Of a stretch of 64,000 bases of DNA, positions 51,261-62,498 are shown piece by piece; position 1 is the stretch's first letter; every line of letters starts with the position of its first letter. The position numbers and the translations under genes are program-made. Source of the stretch: Antennarius striatus (Eukaryota > Chordata > Actinopteri > Lophiiformes > Antennariidae); the NCBI RefSeq assembly GCF_040054535.1, contig NC_090780.1:13235501-13299500 (forward strand), in the 5' to 3' direction. The notes under the pieces are model-generated. The model was not told the DNA's origin, searched no databases, and saw only the letters and a list, made by a program, of their open reading frames with translations.

Positions 51261-53637
51261 CCTGAAACATGTTTGTGACACAGGTCGAGGAGATGTCTGC
51301 AGTATATTTATCCATGTGCGGATCAGAGGGGGCTGTCGGGACGCCCCGATACTCAAACGCTCCAATTGAAGCCGCGCATTTTCCTGATGAATGTCTGGTT
51401 TCACAGCTTTTGTTCTCGAAAGGAATTCTGGAAAGGCTTGTGGGTTTTTTTTTGGTCATGTTCATTAATATGAATAGTGTCATTGTTTTCCAATCATAAA
51501 TTTTACTTTTGTTGAGTTGGTGTCAAATAAAGAAAGAACCAAACCACTTGCTGTCGAAATACGTAATCTGAAATGTGTATTTAAATTAATTTAATTGTGA
51601 TTATCTGTATGATACAGATAATCACAATTAATTAGTAAAATAATTCAAATTAATTTAATTGTGATTATCTGTATGATACAGATAATCACAATTAATTAGT
51701 AAAATAATTCAAATTAATTTAATTGTGATTATCTGTATGATACAGATAATCACAATTAATTAGTAAAATAATTCAAATGAGAATTTTAAAAAAAAACATT
51801 ATTTAGTTTTGATATTTTATATATTATATATGACCTATGTCCAGAGAAAATATCACATAAAATGTTGAAACACGATCGGAATTAGTTCACATGCAGGATG
51901 ACAGACATGTTGACAGGCAGATAAACTAGAATTTTCCAAACACAATGGTGGCACAGATAAAAGGGCCATTATTTATGAAGTTAAAACCGTGACAATAATA
52001 AACCACTCCCTGAAACTTCCCATGTGTTTTGGAGCACATGTGAGACGCGCTCCTTTCCCCTCGGACCTTCTGGTTTCGACACGACACGCACACGCGTGTT
52101 GCCGCATGTGATGCTAAGTATATTTTAGGCTTTCTGGAGAAGGGATTTGTGTCTGGTTTGGTTTGTTGGTTTTCAGGGTGTCACCAGAATTTAGCATCTG
52201 AAAGGAAGACTACACTCTCAGTGGTTTCAAACCAAAAAGATTCCGAGAGGAGAAACTCTGACAATCCGATTTCAAAACAGCCCATTTCAAATAGATCAAT
52301 CAACTCCGTGTCAGCGTAGGCCGGACGATGGTGGAAAGTCATCCTCATTGGAGCACCGATACTTTGATTCACCATGGCAACCAGTGACAAAGACATCACC
52401 TCACCCCAGTCGAGGGTACTCAACCCTAAAGTGAACCAGACCGTGTTTTTCCATGAGAAAAGTGATTATTGTCATATTGTGTTGTCAAAACACAATAAAG
52501 AATAATACACTGTAGATCAGTCTGGAGTCTTGATAAAAGAAAAAAATCAGATGAATTTCAAAGAATCACTTTTCTTATTTATTTTCAAACATGCACAACA
52601 TCTCTTAATCAAATTAGAAAATAGCTTTGCTGAAAATACTTTACAAAAATATCTACATTATTATAATGGTTCAAAAGGATGGAAATATTAGGGGTAATGT
52701 AAACTGAAAAATACTACTGGTTAGGATGTTTAAAAAATTCTACACATATGGTTTAACATGTTTGTGTTAAACAGCATTGACTCAAATCGATGGCAATAAT
52801 TGCACTTCATGAACACCGTAGCATGGATGATACACATGAACATTGATGTATTTTCACAGAATAATTGATATATGAATACAGAATAAGGTAAATATTTTAA
52901 ATTTGTCTTTGGTAATTACAGTGTCTGAAGCTGACTAAAGGCAATAATTATTATTTTTTATGAAGTATGATTTCATTGTGAATTAGCCCCATTCATGGAG
53001 TGTTTTTAGGGTGCAACTTCAGCTCCATGGCTACGTGTGAACCCAATGAAGGTGCTATGGGGTGTCTCATTCTATCTGACCCAGGTGTGAAAGTGGTAAC
53101 AGTGCAAAAACGTACAGGTGTGAACGTCAGATGAGAAGGAAAGATGAGATTCTGACTTTATGACACCCAACCTGAATGACCATTTACATGACAACTGTTG
53201 TTGTGTTTCTTTGGTCCATTGACATGAGAATGTTCTTTTTTTTTCAGGGATGGAAAAAGCAAACTTTTGAGAAGGAACTCCACAGCAGAAATTTTTCCTG
53301 GAGTTCTTCCGTGTGAACAAACAATGGCGTCGTAGAGGAGGGGCTTTGTTGCAGTTCTAATTGCATGATGGCTGTGTGAAAAAGGCTTTGTTTCATTTCG
53401 AGATGTGGTACCTTATGTTAGATGCATGCTGAACACATTCCAAGTTATGAGTCAAATAATAAAGATTGAGTAATTTGCTTGAATTTGTCTAAAAAATGTA
53501 TGTGAAATGTGTGAAAAATTGTTCTTAGTTGAGTAATCCCAAACATTTGTACTGGAGAATATCGGTGTGTTTTCCTGAAAGCATGTATTCACTCATTCAA
53601 CCATGGCACAATTACACAAAAATATGTGTTTTAGGAA
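51261..53637. other. irf6-GCAP intergenic interval
   Basis: Contains the 64-bp palindromic array. The rest holds no recognised gene. An 80-codon minus-strand frame at 52181-52423 has no domain I know and no splice support. Confidence 0.4.
51583..51779. repeat. Three tandem copies of a 64-bp palindromic unit
   Basis: Each unit holds aattgtgattatctgta, a 3-base loop (tga), then tacagataatcacaatt, a perfect 17-bp inverted repeat, followed by aattagtaaaataattcaa. Stem starts at 51593, 51657 and 51721 give an exact 64-bp period with essentially no divergence. Confidence 0.95.
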
Positions 53638-53774
53638 CTAACTGATGTTGGCCTTAAGCTCTCCTTGAATTTTTTTAACTATGTGACTGAGATCCAAACT
53701 CTCCGTTAATGTCTTCAGCAGCATTTCATCATTCTGAATGCCCTCCATGAACTCTTCATATGACAGTTCACCTG

Positions 53775-53865
<91 letters not shown>

Positions 53866-56800
53866 GAACTCAAATCTTCAGAGAATGACATTTAGGGTAT
53901 TCTGTGATGTGGATAAGTTCCTTTGGTCTTACCGTCTCCATTGATGTCTATCTTATCAAAAACCATGTTGGCAAACTCTTCAGCTGACATCTCACAAGGA
54001 AATCCATTGATTGCACGGATGGACTGAACGTGACACACAGAATGGAGATCAGACTCAAGCACTGTACATGTCTGGAGATTAGATTTTCTTCTGAAATGTG
54101 ACTATAATACAGAGAAATCACCCAGTAAACTATCTGTCTACCATCAGCCGGTGGGATCTGTTTTACCCACACTCATCACCACTGTGGAATAACAGACAAA
54201 ACTTACATTAAAAATAAATCTGTGTTTCATAAAAATTGATGAATAGAAATATTCATCCCTTTTTATAAAAATATCAGTTTTAGTTAGATCTTTTGCACAA
54301 ATGGAAACCTGGTTACACACAGTAAGTTTTACATAAAATTTTGTAACTCTAAAATGATTGTCAAGCTAACTAGTACCATTCCAATGCCATTTCTGCTTCT
54401 TTTCAAGACAGTGCTACCAAGTCAGTGATGAAACATATTTAAGTTATGGAGAACTCAGACAAAAAAGTTATTACAATACATCACCGCTTTGAAGCGAGAT
54501 GTATCAATAGTCTGATTACACAAATATTAATGACTAACATATCCAGACCAGTTCAAGAGAGTGCTTTATTTATAGATATATAGTATGTCATGCCAAAACA
54601 TCAAGACTCATAACAGACTTTGTCACACATTAGCCAAAGCTGACAAACTTAAATTTAAAGAAACTAACCAGAACCAATGCAGTCACAGACTGCAATATCC
54701 CGCGACACCCCTGAATTCAAAATTTTACCCTGACCTACTTGCATAGGCGAAAAATCAAAGCTAGTGCTCTGACCTACTTTCATAGACCAAAGCACTAGCT
54801 TTGATCTATGGCCTTACTCACAAGGGTCTTCTCCCTCGTCTTTCTTATCCAGTTCCTGAGTGTGCAAAAGTTGAAATTTGACCTTGACCTAGTTTTCTCA
54901 AGGTCAAGGTCATCATCTCATTTTCATCCCCTTGGCCGCCCGAGTAATGTGCTTTTTGTTTCATCTTTCTATCTGCAACAGTTGCAAAGATATTTGGTGG
55001 ACATACTAACGGACGAACAGATGAACACACGAACACTGACAATTACGACACATCACCGCTCTGAAGCGGGATGTAATAACATATATTCCTCCTGCAATTT
55101 CCTTAGTTTTATGTTTCAAATTAAGTCATATGCCTATTCATTTTGCAGGACAGATACTGAAACCACAGAGTCCCTTTTTCCATTGCTATTATTCCCAACT
55201 ATTTTGGAAGCAATTGAAAGAATATTTAAGCAAAAGCAAATCTTGCTATAGAATTTAATTCACATGTGGATGTAATGCATGGGTGAGTAATGGGAAAAAA
55301 ATTAGATATATTGATTAGTTTAATTCTAAAAATAGCATGTGACCTTACTGCTGTCATTGGCTTAGAGTTTAAATCGTTCCCCACCAGTCAGTGGAAGTTA
55401 CAGAAACCTCTTGGATGAGAGAGACAAGGTTTTCAAACTCTAAAGAGAATTCCAGTTGGTTCAGATTCAACCTTCAAGAACTACCATGACTTGAATTGAT
55501 GAGTATCTATCTCAATGCACATGGGACGCATGTAATGCTCCTTCAGCCTATTTAAGAATTTTAATTCATTCATACTATTTTTACTTCTATTTTTACTTTA
55601 ATTGCTGATTACTTGCTAGATTTAGATAAAGACTCCTCTGAACTCTTGAAATTGTTGAATTTAAATACACATTTAAGGTTTTACGATTACATAACAATGA
55701 AATGTTTCGCCAAAACAAAATGTTTCTTATCTACCCCTTTACTAATCTTATCACACAATACATTTGACGTGTGAGCCACTGAAGGTAAAACTAGTAAATG
55801 AAACTACAATAGTCAAACACGACAGAAGCTCTGCCGCCTTCGCGGCAGCGCCGCGCGAGAAGCCGATTGGTGTTTAGATTCACCACGTGACTTAATGCGG
55901 AAGTGGGACTCACCGTGAGTCTACGTGACGCACGTAACTGTTCATAAGTTGCTTGTGGTATCGTCATAAAGGTTTTCCATCATATTTCCGACCAGACCAT
56001 TTCATTCCACACAAGACAACAGTTGTGTTGCGTTCAGGGCATGGCTAATGCAGGCAATGAACGGTGTTGTTAATGGTCGTGTTATTTGAGTGAGTGACGT
56101 GAATAAACATAAATGATCCGTCAATGACGTTCTGGTGAGATAAATTCATCACATAGGTTTAGTTTACTTTAAGTGGCTCAGTGTAAAATGTTGATACAGA
56201 ACTTTTGTCTGCAGTGACTGTTTTCCTGCTAATTTCACTTGAGTAACAGACTAGAACCAAGGCAGTCAGAGACTGCAACATCCCACAACACCCCTTATTT
56301 CAAAATTTTACCCTGACCTACTTTCAGGGTGGGTCAGGGCAAATCAAAGCATAGGTAGATCAAAGCACTAGTTCTCATTTGTGGTCTTACCCACACTGGC
56401 CTTCTCCCTCGTCTTTCCTGGGTTTAGAAAAGTTGAAAATTGATCTTGACCTAGTTTTCTCAAGGTCAAGGTCATCTTATTTTTATCCCCTTTACCGCCC
56501 AAGTAATGTGCTTTTTGTTTCATCTTTCTACGTGCAACGGTTTCGAAGATATGTGGTGGATGAACGGATGGAAAAACACACAAACACTGACAATTACAAC
56601 ACATCCCCTTCGTGGGATGTAATAAACTACAGTATTCTGGTAACCACTTGAACCAGCAGATGTCAGCTGAGTGTCACAAACGGCCCTGAACTCAGCTTCC
56701 TTTGCTCCTGTCATACTGAAGCAGGAGTTTTCCGACTATAAGATAAGATGAGCTAGGATAGGATAGGATAGGATAGGATAGGATAGGATAGGATAGGAAA

Positions 56801-58055
56801 GAATATGATAGGGTAAGGTAAGATAAGATAAGATAAGATAAGATAAGATAAGATAAGATAAGATAAGATAAGATAAGATAAGATAAGATAAGATAAGATA
56901 AGATAAGATAAGATAAGATAAGATGACCCCTTATTTGTCCCACGGTGGGGAAATTTGGTCTATCCCAGTTAGACCAGAGGAGTCTGAGGAGGTTGTCCCA
57001 GGACAGGACCCTGGACTCTTTCAGCCTTTTCCTGATCACCTTGGCTCACCTTGATTATCTGGAGCAGCTCCTCTCGATCAATGCAGCCACTACCGTCCAC
57101 ATCATAGAGTTTGAAATACCAGCGGAGCTTCTGCTGCACTCCTCCTCTCAGCACCAGGCTCAGAGCAGCCACATACTCCATGAAGTCAATGAAGCCGTCC
57201 TATAAAAAAAGAGTGTTCAGGGAAAAAGCAAAAAAACTGGACAATTATAGAATCAAGGCATACTGCTGATCCCAGGTGACACAGACAAGAGGCTGGGAAC
57301 ACTCAGTTCAAATTTATTTAAAAACACACCCTACCCGTCCTGTTTTGTGGGTCAGTTTAGTAAGTAGGTAAGCTGCAATCCCCTCTCTAATGGGCTGAAG
57401 TCCTCAAACAGATTTCTATTAACATAAATACACGTGGACAACTTTCCTGTGTAGAAACAGAATTGCTTCATGCTATTAAAATAAAATGAACATTAATTAA
57501 TTTACGCAAACCAAATAGACATCAGAGAGATGTTAGTGATGCAAGAAATGTTACACCCAATAAATAATTCATATTAAAACTCTTCCTTCTGCTGAATATA
57601 TTGATGAAAATTAATCACAATCAGAATTATAAATATTTTTAGTTAAAGCAGTTATAATACTGGATACATACTTTTTGTACTTTGTACATTATAATTCTAT
57701 ATAATGTGAAATAAACGTTTCACTTGACTTAAATATGTAACAGCAATTCAATAAAGACTAAACTGCACTAATAAAGCAGATAAATGAATAATGAATATGG
57801 ATAAATAAACATTACAATAAACATCCCACCCAGCCAGGAGATTATAACTGATCTTACATCATTCATGTCGAACGTTGTAAACATGGTCTTAACATAGGCA
57901 TCTGATGTATCCGACAGATTCTTCAGACCAAAGAACTGCTTGAATTCATAGAAGGTAAGAAGTCCAGATGGGCATTCAGTCATGAATTTTCTGTACCACT
58001 GATGACTCTCACAAGCTTGTAGTTCTTCCACAGCTGAACCAGTGCAATTTCCCAT
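53638..58055 (-). CDS. Guanylate cyclase-activating protein (GCAP), 4 exons
   Basis: Photoreceptor calcium sensor that stimulates retinal membrane guanylate cyclase when calcium falls. Exons in transcript order: 58055-57858, 57199-57050, 54023-53933, 53771-53638, giving 190 residues, the usual GCAP length. MGNCTGS provides the N-myristoylation glycine. EF-hand 1 is degenerate ([12 protein letters not shown]), as in all GCAPs. EF2 ([12 protein letters not shown]), EF3 ([12 protein letters not shown]) and EF4 (DINGDGELSYEE) have complete calcium loops, and [13 protein letters not shown] is typical. The WYRKF...ECPSG segment resembles GCAP3 (GUCA1C), but teleosts have several extra GCAP genes, so I give no symbol. 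The last intron carries a long (GT)n array against its 3' splice site, and intron 2 (3 kb) carries two copies of a dispersed repeat and pentanucleotide arrays. Confidence 0.93.
53779..53863 (-). repeat. (GT)n at the last 3' splice site of the GCAP gene
   Basis: About 42 AC units on the + strand, so (GT)n in the transcript, end only seven bases before the exon 4 boundary (gtgttttccag|GTGAAC). The intron is 161 bp, more than half of it repeat. Confidence 0.95.
54670..55079. repeat. Dispersed repeat, copy B (GCAP intron 2)
   Basis: Same family and orientation as the copies at 30352 and 56253, starting agaaccaatgcagtcacaga and ending catcaccgctctgaagcggg, then atgtaataa. A solo copy of the terminal hairpin lies 165 bp upstream, at 54468-54505. 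Confidence 0.8.
56253..56625. repeat. Dispersed repeat, copy C (GCAP intron 2)
   Basis: Third, slightly shorter copy, starting agaaccaaggcagtcagaga and ending acatccccttcgtgggatgt, then aataa. It keeps the internal block caaggtcaaggtcat and the block agtaatgtgctttttgtttc. Confidence 0.8.
56749..56925. repeat. Pentanucleotide arrays in GCAP intron 2
   Basis: (GGATA)n at 56757-56798 is followed by an irregular spacer and then about 21 units of (AGATA)n at 56820-56924. Both have period 5 and differ at one base, which suggests one array split by point mutation and re-expansion. Confidence 0.95.
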
Positions 58056-59442
58056 ATCTGTCTTTCAAAATAAATGTACAAAATCCTCCAAACTTTAGAA
58101 TGTAGTGCATTCCCCAAGCATGTGGCATGGCCTGTAGACAAACTGAAAAACACTGTAGCTGTGTACAGAGTGAATACAAGCCAATCATCTCTCTTTGCGT
58201 CTGTCTACAAAGCTCAGAAAATGTAATCCACTTTGCTTGCCAAAGACTTATTAAAGAGACCTAAGAGCAAAAATAAATCCTTGTGTACAGGATGACACCA
58301 GATGACCAAGAGTTTATGCTGCTTTAGATCAGTCAAAAATGTAAGGTTTCTTTTTCTTCTACTTTATCTCATTGATATTAAAGGTTTTCTTTATTGTTTA
58401 ATGAGCCTTCAGATAGGGTAGATTACAAAAATCTCTTCCATTTATCTAAATTACATAAATTACTCTTATTTGTGTTTATGGGATGTAATCTAACTTTCCA
58501 TACGGAAAGTAAATTAATTTATATAGGAGTCTTCTCTCCTCAGCACTTTTGTTTGTCAGCAGAAAGAATTTTCAAGTTACTATTTAATTTTAACTTTATT
58601 TTCCTTTTCACTGTTATAGTATTTCTGGTTCCCTTTTGTGTATGCATGTTTATGTGGAGATAGTGAACTACAGCTGCATAATATTTGTACATAGCTTGAT
58701 TATATGAATTCTATAAAATGATGTTCATATCAACATCCTCACATGCTCGTAATGATTAAACCAGGGTGTTTAACAGACAACAACATCTATTTTTAATTTG
58801 TTGATTTTGCATATCTGAATGAACTCTTGCTATGTAGGAATAAACAAAAACACAGCTAAGGATGATGGGACTGACTTTAGTTTCCTTCTTTTTTATTCTT
58901 CAAACAAAATATGAGACAAAAAAAAGATAAACTGAACTCAACTGATTTGAATAAACAAGTCAGGAGTCATAAAATATCCTTTAGGGACCATGAATGTATG
59001 AGAAAAATATGACAACAACAGTAAGGTACAATGGTTGCTGAAATATTTCAACAAAAATTCACAAAACTTGACTTTGTGGTGATATGATGGAAATAATAAG
59101 TACAGCCTATACCTCTTTGGGTTATTATCTTAAATTTCAATAAGCTGTTTGTTTTTCAGGCGCAGTTTCGAAATTGCATTGAAATACAATGTACTGTATG
59201 CTCCTCTGTTTCTGCAAACATTGACATGACCACTTAACGTCAGAGTAAATACTTACATTTTAGAGAAAGATAAACTCAGAGGTGCTTACATAAAAGATGT
59301 GGCATCGTTTTCCACGTTTTGATATTTTTGAATTTTTTTTTTTTTTTACAGTTTTCTTACACAATGATAGAAAACTGACATCGGTATGAATTTTTCTCAT
59401 AGTTGATTGCCGTTCTTAAAAATAAATATCAGTCTGACAACA
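58056..59442. other. GCAP upstream region
   Basis: No exon is recognised. It presumably contains the GCAP promoter, with one CRX-type core near 58224. Confidence 0.35.
58224..58229 (-). promoter_or_regulatory. CRX/OTX-type site upstream of the GCAP gene
   Basis: GGATTA on the minus strand, about 170 bp upstream of the GCAP start codon, matches the core bound by CRX/OTX homeodomain proteins in photoreceptor genes. Six bases occur often by chance. Confidence 0.25.
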
Positions 59443-59574
59443 TTAGGCCATGTTCATAAAACTCCTTTCCTGAAATCGTCTCTTTCTGTTCTTGAGGATC
59501 ACTGAGCTTAGTCTAGTTTCACTGTAGGAACGGCAGCCACTGAGTTTCTTTAGACCCTCTCTAAGCTCCTCCAT
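59443..59574 (-). CDS. Candidate terminal exon of an unidentified minus-strand gene
   Basis: Minus strand: an acceptor-like ggcag|ATGGAG is followed by 43 codons (MEELREGLKKLSGCRSYSET, RLSSVILKNRKRRFQERSF, MNMA) and TAA. The composition (Arg/Lys- and Glu-rich, low in stops) looks protein-like and the frame closes cleanly, but an in-frame TGA lies just upstream, so it needs a splice. I found no convincing partner exon and do not recognise the peptide. It may be chance. Confidence 0.25.
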   Translation of the reverse strand: MEELREGLKKLSGCRSYSETRLSSVILKNRKRRFQERSFMNMA

Positions 59575-59599
59575 CTGCCGTCAGATGCCAACAACAACA

Positions 59600-59602
59600 T
59601 GT

Positions 59603-59659
<57 letters not shown>
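59600..59659 (+). repeat. (GT)n microsatellite
   Basis: About 30 GT units, just upstream in the minus sense of a candidate minus-strand exon at 59443-59574. Confidence 0.95.
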
Positions 59660-59662
<3 letters not shown>

Positions 59663-62039
59663 AAGCCATTTTTAGGTGCTCTTTGAAGCATACTAAACAA
59701 AAGCAGAGCACTTCTATAAAAGGGAAAAGGGACAGTATATCCCTTTGAAATGTGAACCTACAGGTATAATGAAACACAAAAAGGAAACATTCAGTAACGG
59801 CACAAGGTATTTAGAATTTGAGTAAAATTTGAGTAAAAGTACTTATCTAGTTTTTCACTGCTGGTATTTGTGTACATGAGTTGAGAGAGTGCATTTATAC
59901 AGAACAGTAGTCACTTCTAACTGGATTATTTTGTCATTCTGGTTTTGAATGTCACTAAGATAAAGTGTAATAAAGATTACTTCCTTCTGGTCAGAATGAT
60001 TGTTTTATTACTCAATAAACTGTAAGAGAAAATTAGGCAGTTGATTCCATGTCAGCATCCTGCAGCTAAAAGCCACAACACTGCCCCTTTTTCTTACATA
60101 TAATAAAATCCCATTTGGATTTGTGTTAAGATGTAAAAATAAACCCCTGTTAGGATCAGTCAGACATGTGTGGTAGCTAGGCAACGAGCAATTAACTGGA
60201 TAAATGAGCTAATGACACCTAAATATTGTTGCACAGTTCATGATATACTGTTTGAGCTGAGCTGTACAGTGTGTTCAGCTAGAAGCTCACAGTAGCACAT
60301 ATTTTAAATTTTAGTCAGCATCAGCAGACATGTGCACTGACTGGACCGACCGGTCTGGTTTGTGTCCTCCTGAAGTTTAGGCGTGACAGACAGATTTGAC
60401 AGAAACATTATGAGTGAAGCCAAGAGAATCTACTGTATGTATGTACGGTAATGTACGGTATGTACGTGTATTTAATTTGTAAGGCTGAATTAATTTAAAT
60501 TCTCAATACCAATTTAATTATGGAAATACCCTGAAGTATTATTGTGTTATTAAAGTTCATTGGATGTGGAAAAAGCAGTAATGGAAGAGGTGTTTACAGT
60601 TTATACATAACACACATTGTGATGTAATAAAAGTCATGTATGTTGACCTTGTCTTCTTTGTGCCACAGAATATTCAGAAGCAACAATCAGAGTTTAGATC
60701 AGATGTTAATCAGGTGAATGCTTCTACTGTCGGGGGTGAGCTCACCCTGGGTTTTAGAGGAGTCTTTATCCTCTTTAGCCGAGGCTCTTCAACATATTAC
60801 TTACAGTTATCCTATTTAGGTCACATGCATCACCATTCTTACTGCCATGCAATTCACATTATAGCTGATAGCATAAGTGTGTAACAAAGATGAAAATAAG
60901 ATTCATGGCAAACACTAAATATCTGAGCCATAGTTAATAAATAACTGAGCAAACACCCACAGCATAAAACATATGAATTATACTAGTTATAAATACTTCC
61001 ACAGACACTAAATGCAAAGAATCTATCTCCCCCACCCAGAATGATTTATACATTTCATTCAACATTGCTTTAAAATCTTCCATGGTTTGTCTTTAAAATA
61101 TGTTTCTGAGATTTTTCTGACCAAATGAAAATTTAACGGACCAAACACAAGACAATGGATGGTCACACTCCGAAAGTTTTACCTCCAACACATTCACATT
61201 CTTTGTTATTTTAAATTACTCTCGTTTCTCTGTTTATTTTTTGTTTCTCTGTTTGATCATTACCTGAGCTTTTTGTGCTTTTACTTGTACAAATAAAGTA
61301 AAATTCTACTGAACAGTGATAAAAGACATACGATGATTTAGCAATACTAAAATCTAAAATGACTCTATTACTCTAACGCTTGACAAAAATGCTAAATCTT
61401 ATCTAAAGTAAAAGTCTCATTGTTTATTTTTTAACTGTTCCATTGGTATAAATGAAGTAACATGCATTTGCTGGATGGTTTAATGTAATGTATGTAATGC
61501 ACCTGTGGGGTTGGTTGACTTAGTGAGTATGACAGCGTGAACATCCTCCATAGAATCAGCAGCACCTCCAGGCAGCTCTGAAGTCGCGTCGGTCCATGAG
61601 GAGCAGGATTACTGCTGTAATCAATACTGATGGAGGACTCACTGATCACTGATTACACTGTGAAAATATTGCAACATCCACCTGTGTCACCTGAGAATGA
61701 TTAAACACGATCCTTAGACTTCCGTACTGTTTCTGGTTGTCTTAATCAATTTTTTTCATTTTCTAAATGAGAAAATAATGTAAAGTTAAGAAAGAACAAA
61801 AACACCAAATTGCAAACAAAAAGTTGTGGATTACAAAATTAATATTCTTATTGTTAATGTCTATTTGTATTGTTTCATAACTTTGTTTCATAACTTCATT
61901 ATAGTCTATGTGCTACAGACATAGACAGTAATAAAATTTACACACGGAGCAGAATGACTGTTTTATTACATGTTTAAGACAGAACCAATCGATCCACCAG
62001 GATGGATCTGATCCTGTGTACGTGAAGTATTCACAGTGT
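59660..62039. other. Intergenic, no confirmed gene
   Basis: AT-rich. A few splice-flanked short frames (60.67-60.71 kb on +, 61.5-61.65 kb on -) were examined and not accepted. Confidence 0.35.
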
Positions 62040-62300
62040 TCCATAACAGCCCGGTATGGGGAGCGATCGATCCGGATCTAACGCAGCCCGTTCAGACAAA
62101 CTCAGGTGTGACTGGTGCCGGAATGTGGCGAACAAGAGCTCCGAGGCCTCACCTGGGGAGTGTTTGAGAAAAAAAAAAAAAAATGGAGCAACAGTGAAAG
62201 CAGGGTGGGCGGGGCTTGCTCCATTTTCTCCGTCTGTTCAGAAACGTTTGATCAAATCTGGGCTCGGGTGAGCTCGCGCGCGGCTGCACACCTGCTACGA
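62040..62300 (+). promoter_or_regulatory. Probable promoter of the gene starting at 62420
   Basis: This is a GC- and CpG-enriched stretch with a GC box, GGGCGGGGC, at 62207-62215 and a CG-dense run (gagctcgcgcgcggctgc) near 62270. It lies just upstream of the only coding exon seen here. Confidence 0.35.
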
Positions 62301-62419
62301 TTGTTTTTTTGTTTTTTTAGTAATACTGTTTTTGTTCAGCCGCTGCCTTAAGTTGGACTTCTCTGTTAAATATGCGCGAATAAAGCTGTTTTACTCGTAT
62401 TTACAGACATAAAAAAATC

Positions 62420-62498
62420 ATGAAGAAGGGAACTTTTAACATTTTGGGTCGGAAAAACCAGTCTCTGTTCGACACCAATGTCAAAATGAAGGATATGG
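62420..62498 (+). CDS. Probable first coding exon of an unidentified gene
   Basis: An ATG at 62420 opens 26 codons (MKKGTFNILGRKNQSLFD, then TNVKMKDM) and ends with one extra base at a strong donor, G|GTGAGTA, at 62498/62499. Upstream lies a CpG- and GC-box-containing stretch (62040-62300), and a possible acceptor (tatttacag) ends at about 62406, so this may be a second exon with a short leader. No downstream exon is recognised before the window ends. I do not recognise the protein. Confidence 0.55.

Noticed and set aside
52181-52423. 80-codon minus-strand frame between irf6 and the GCAP gene
   Set aside because: No domain, no splice signals, no neighbouring exon and an ordinary length for random DNA.
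56692-57039. 115-codon minus frame rich in LSYLI repeats
   Set aside because: It is a translation of the pentanucleotide array joined to real GCAP exon sequence and intron; not a protein.
60672-60716. 45-bp + strand block flanked by a good acceptor (gtgccacag) and donor (cag|gtgaat), reading NIQKQQSEFRSDVNQ
   Set aside because: No partner exon on the + strand upstream and no recognisable family; the next + gene starts later, at 62420. Probably chance.
61500-61649. Minus-strand frame containing SCLEVLLILWRMFTLS, and an overlapping frame with MEDVHAVILTKSTNPT
   Set aside because: Two frames compete, neither has a conserved domain or convincing splice partner; kept only as a lead with the 59.4-kb exon.
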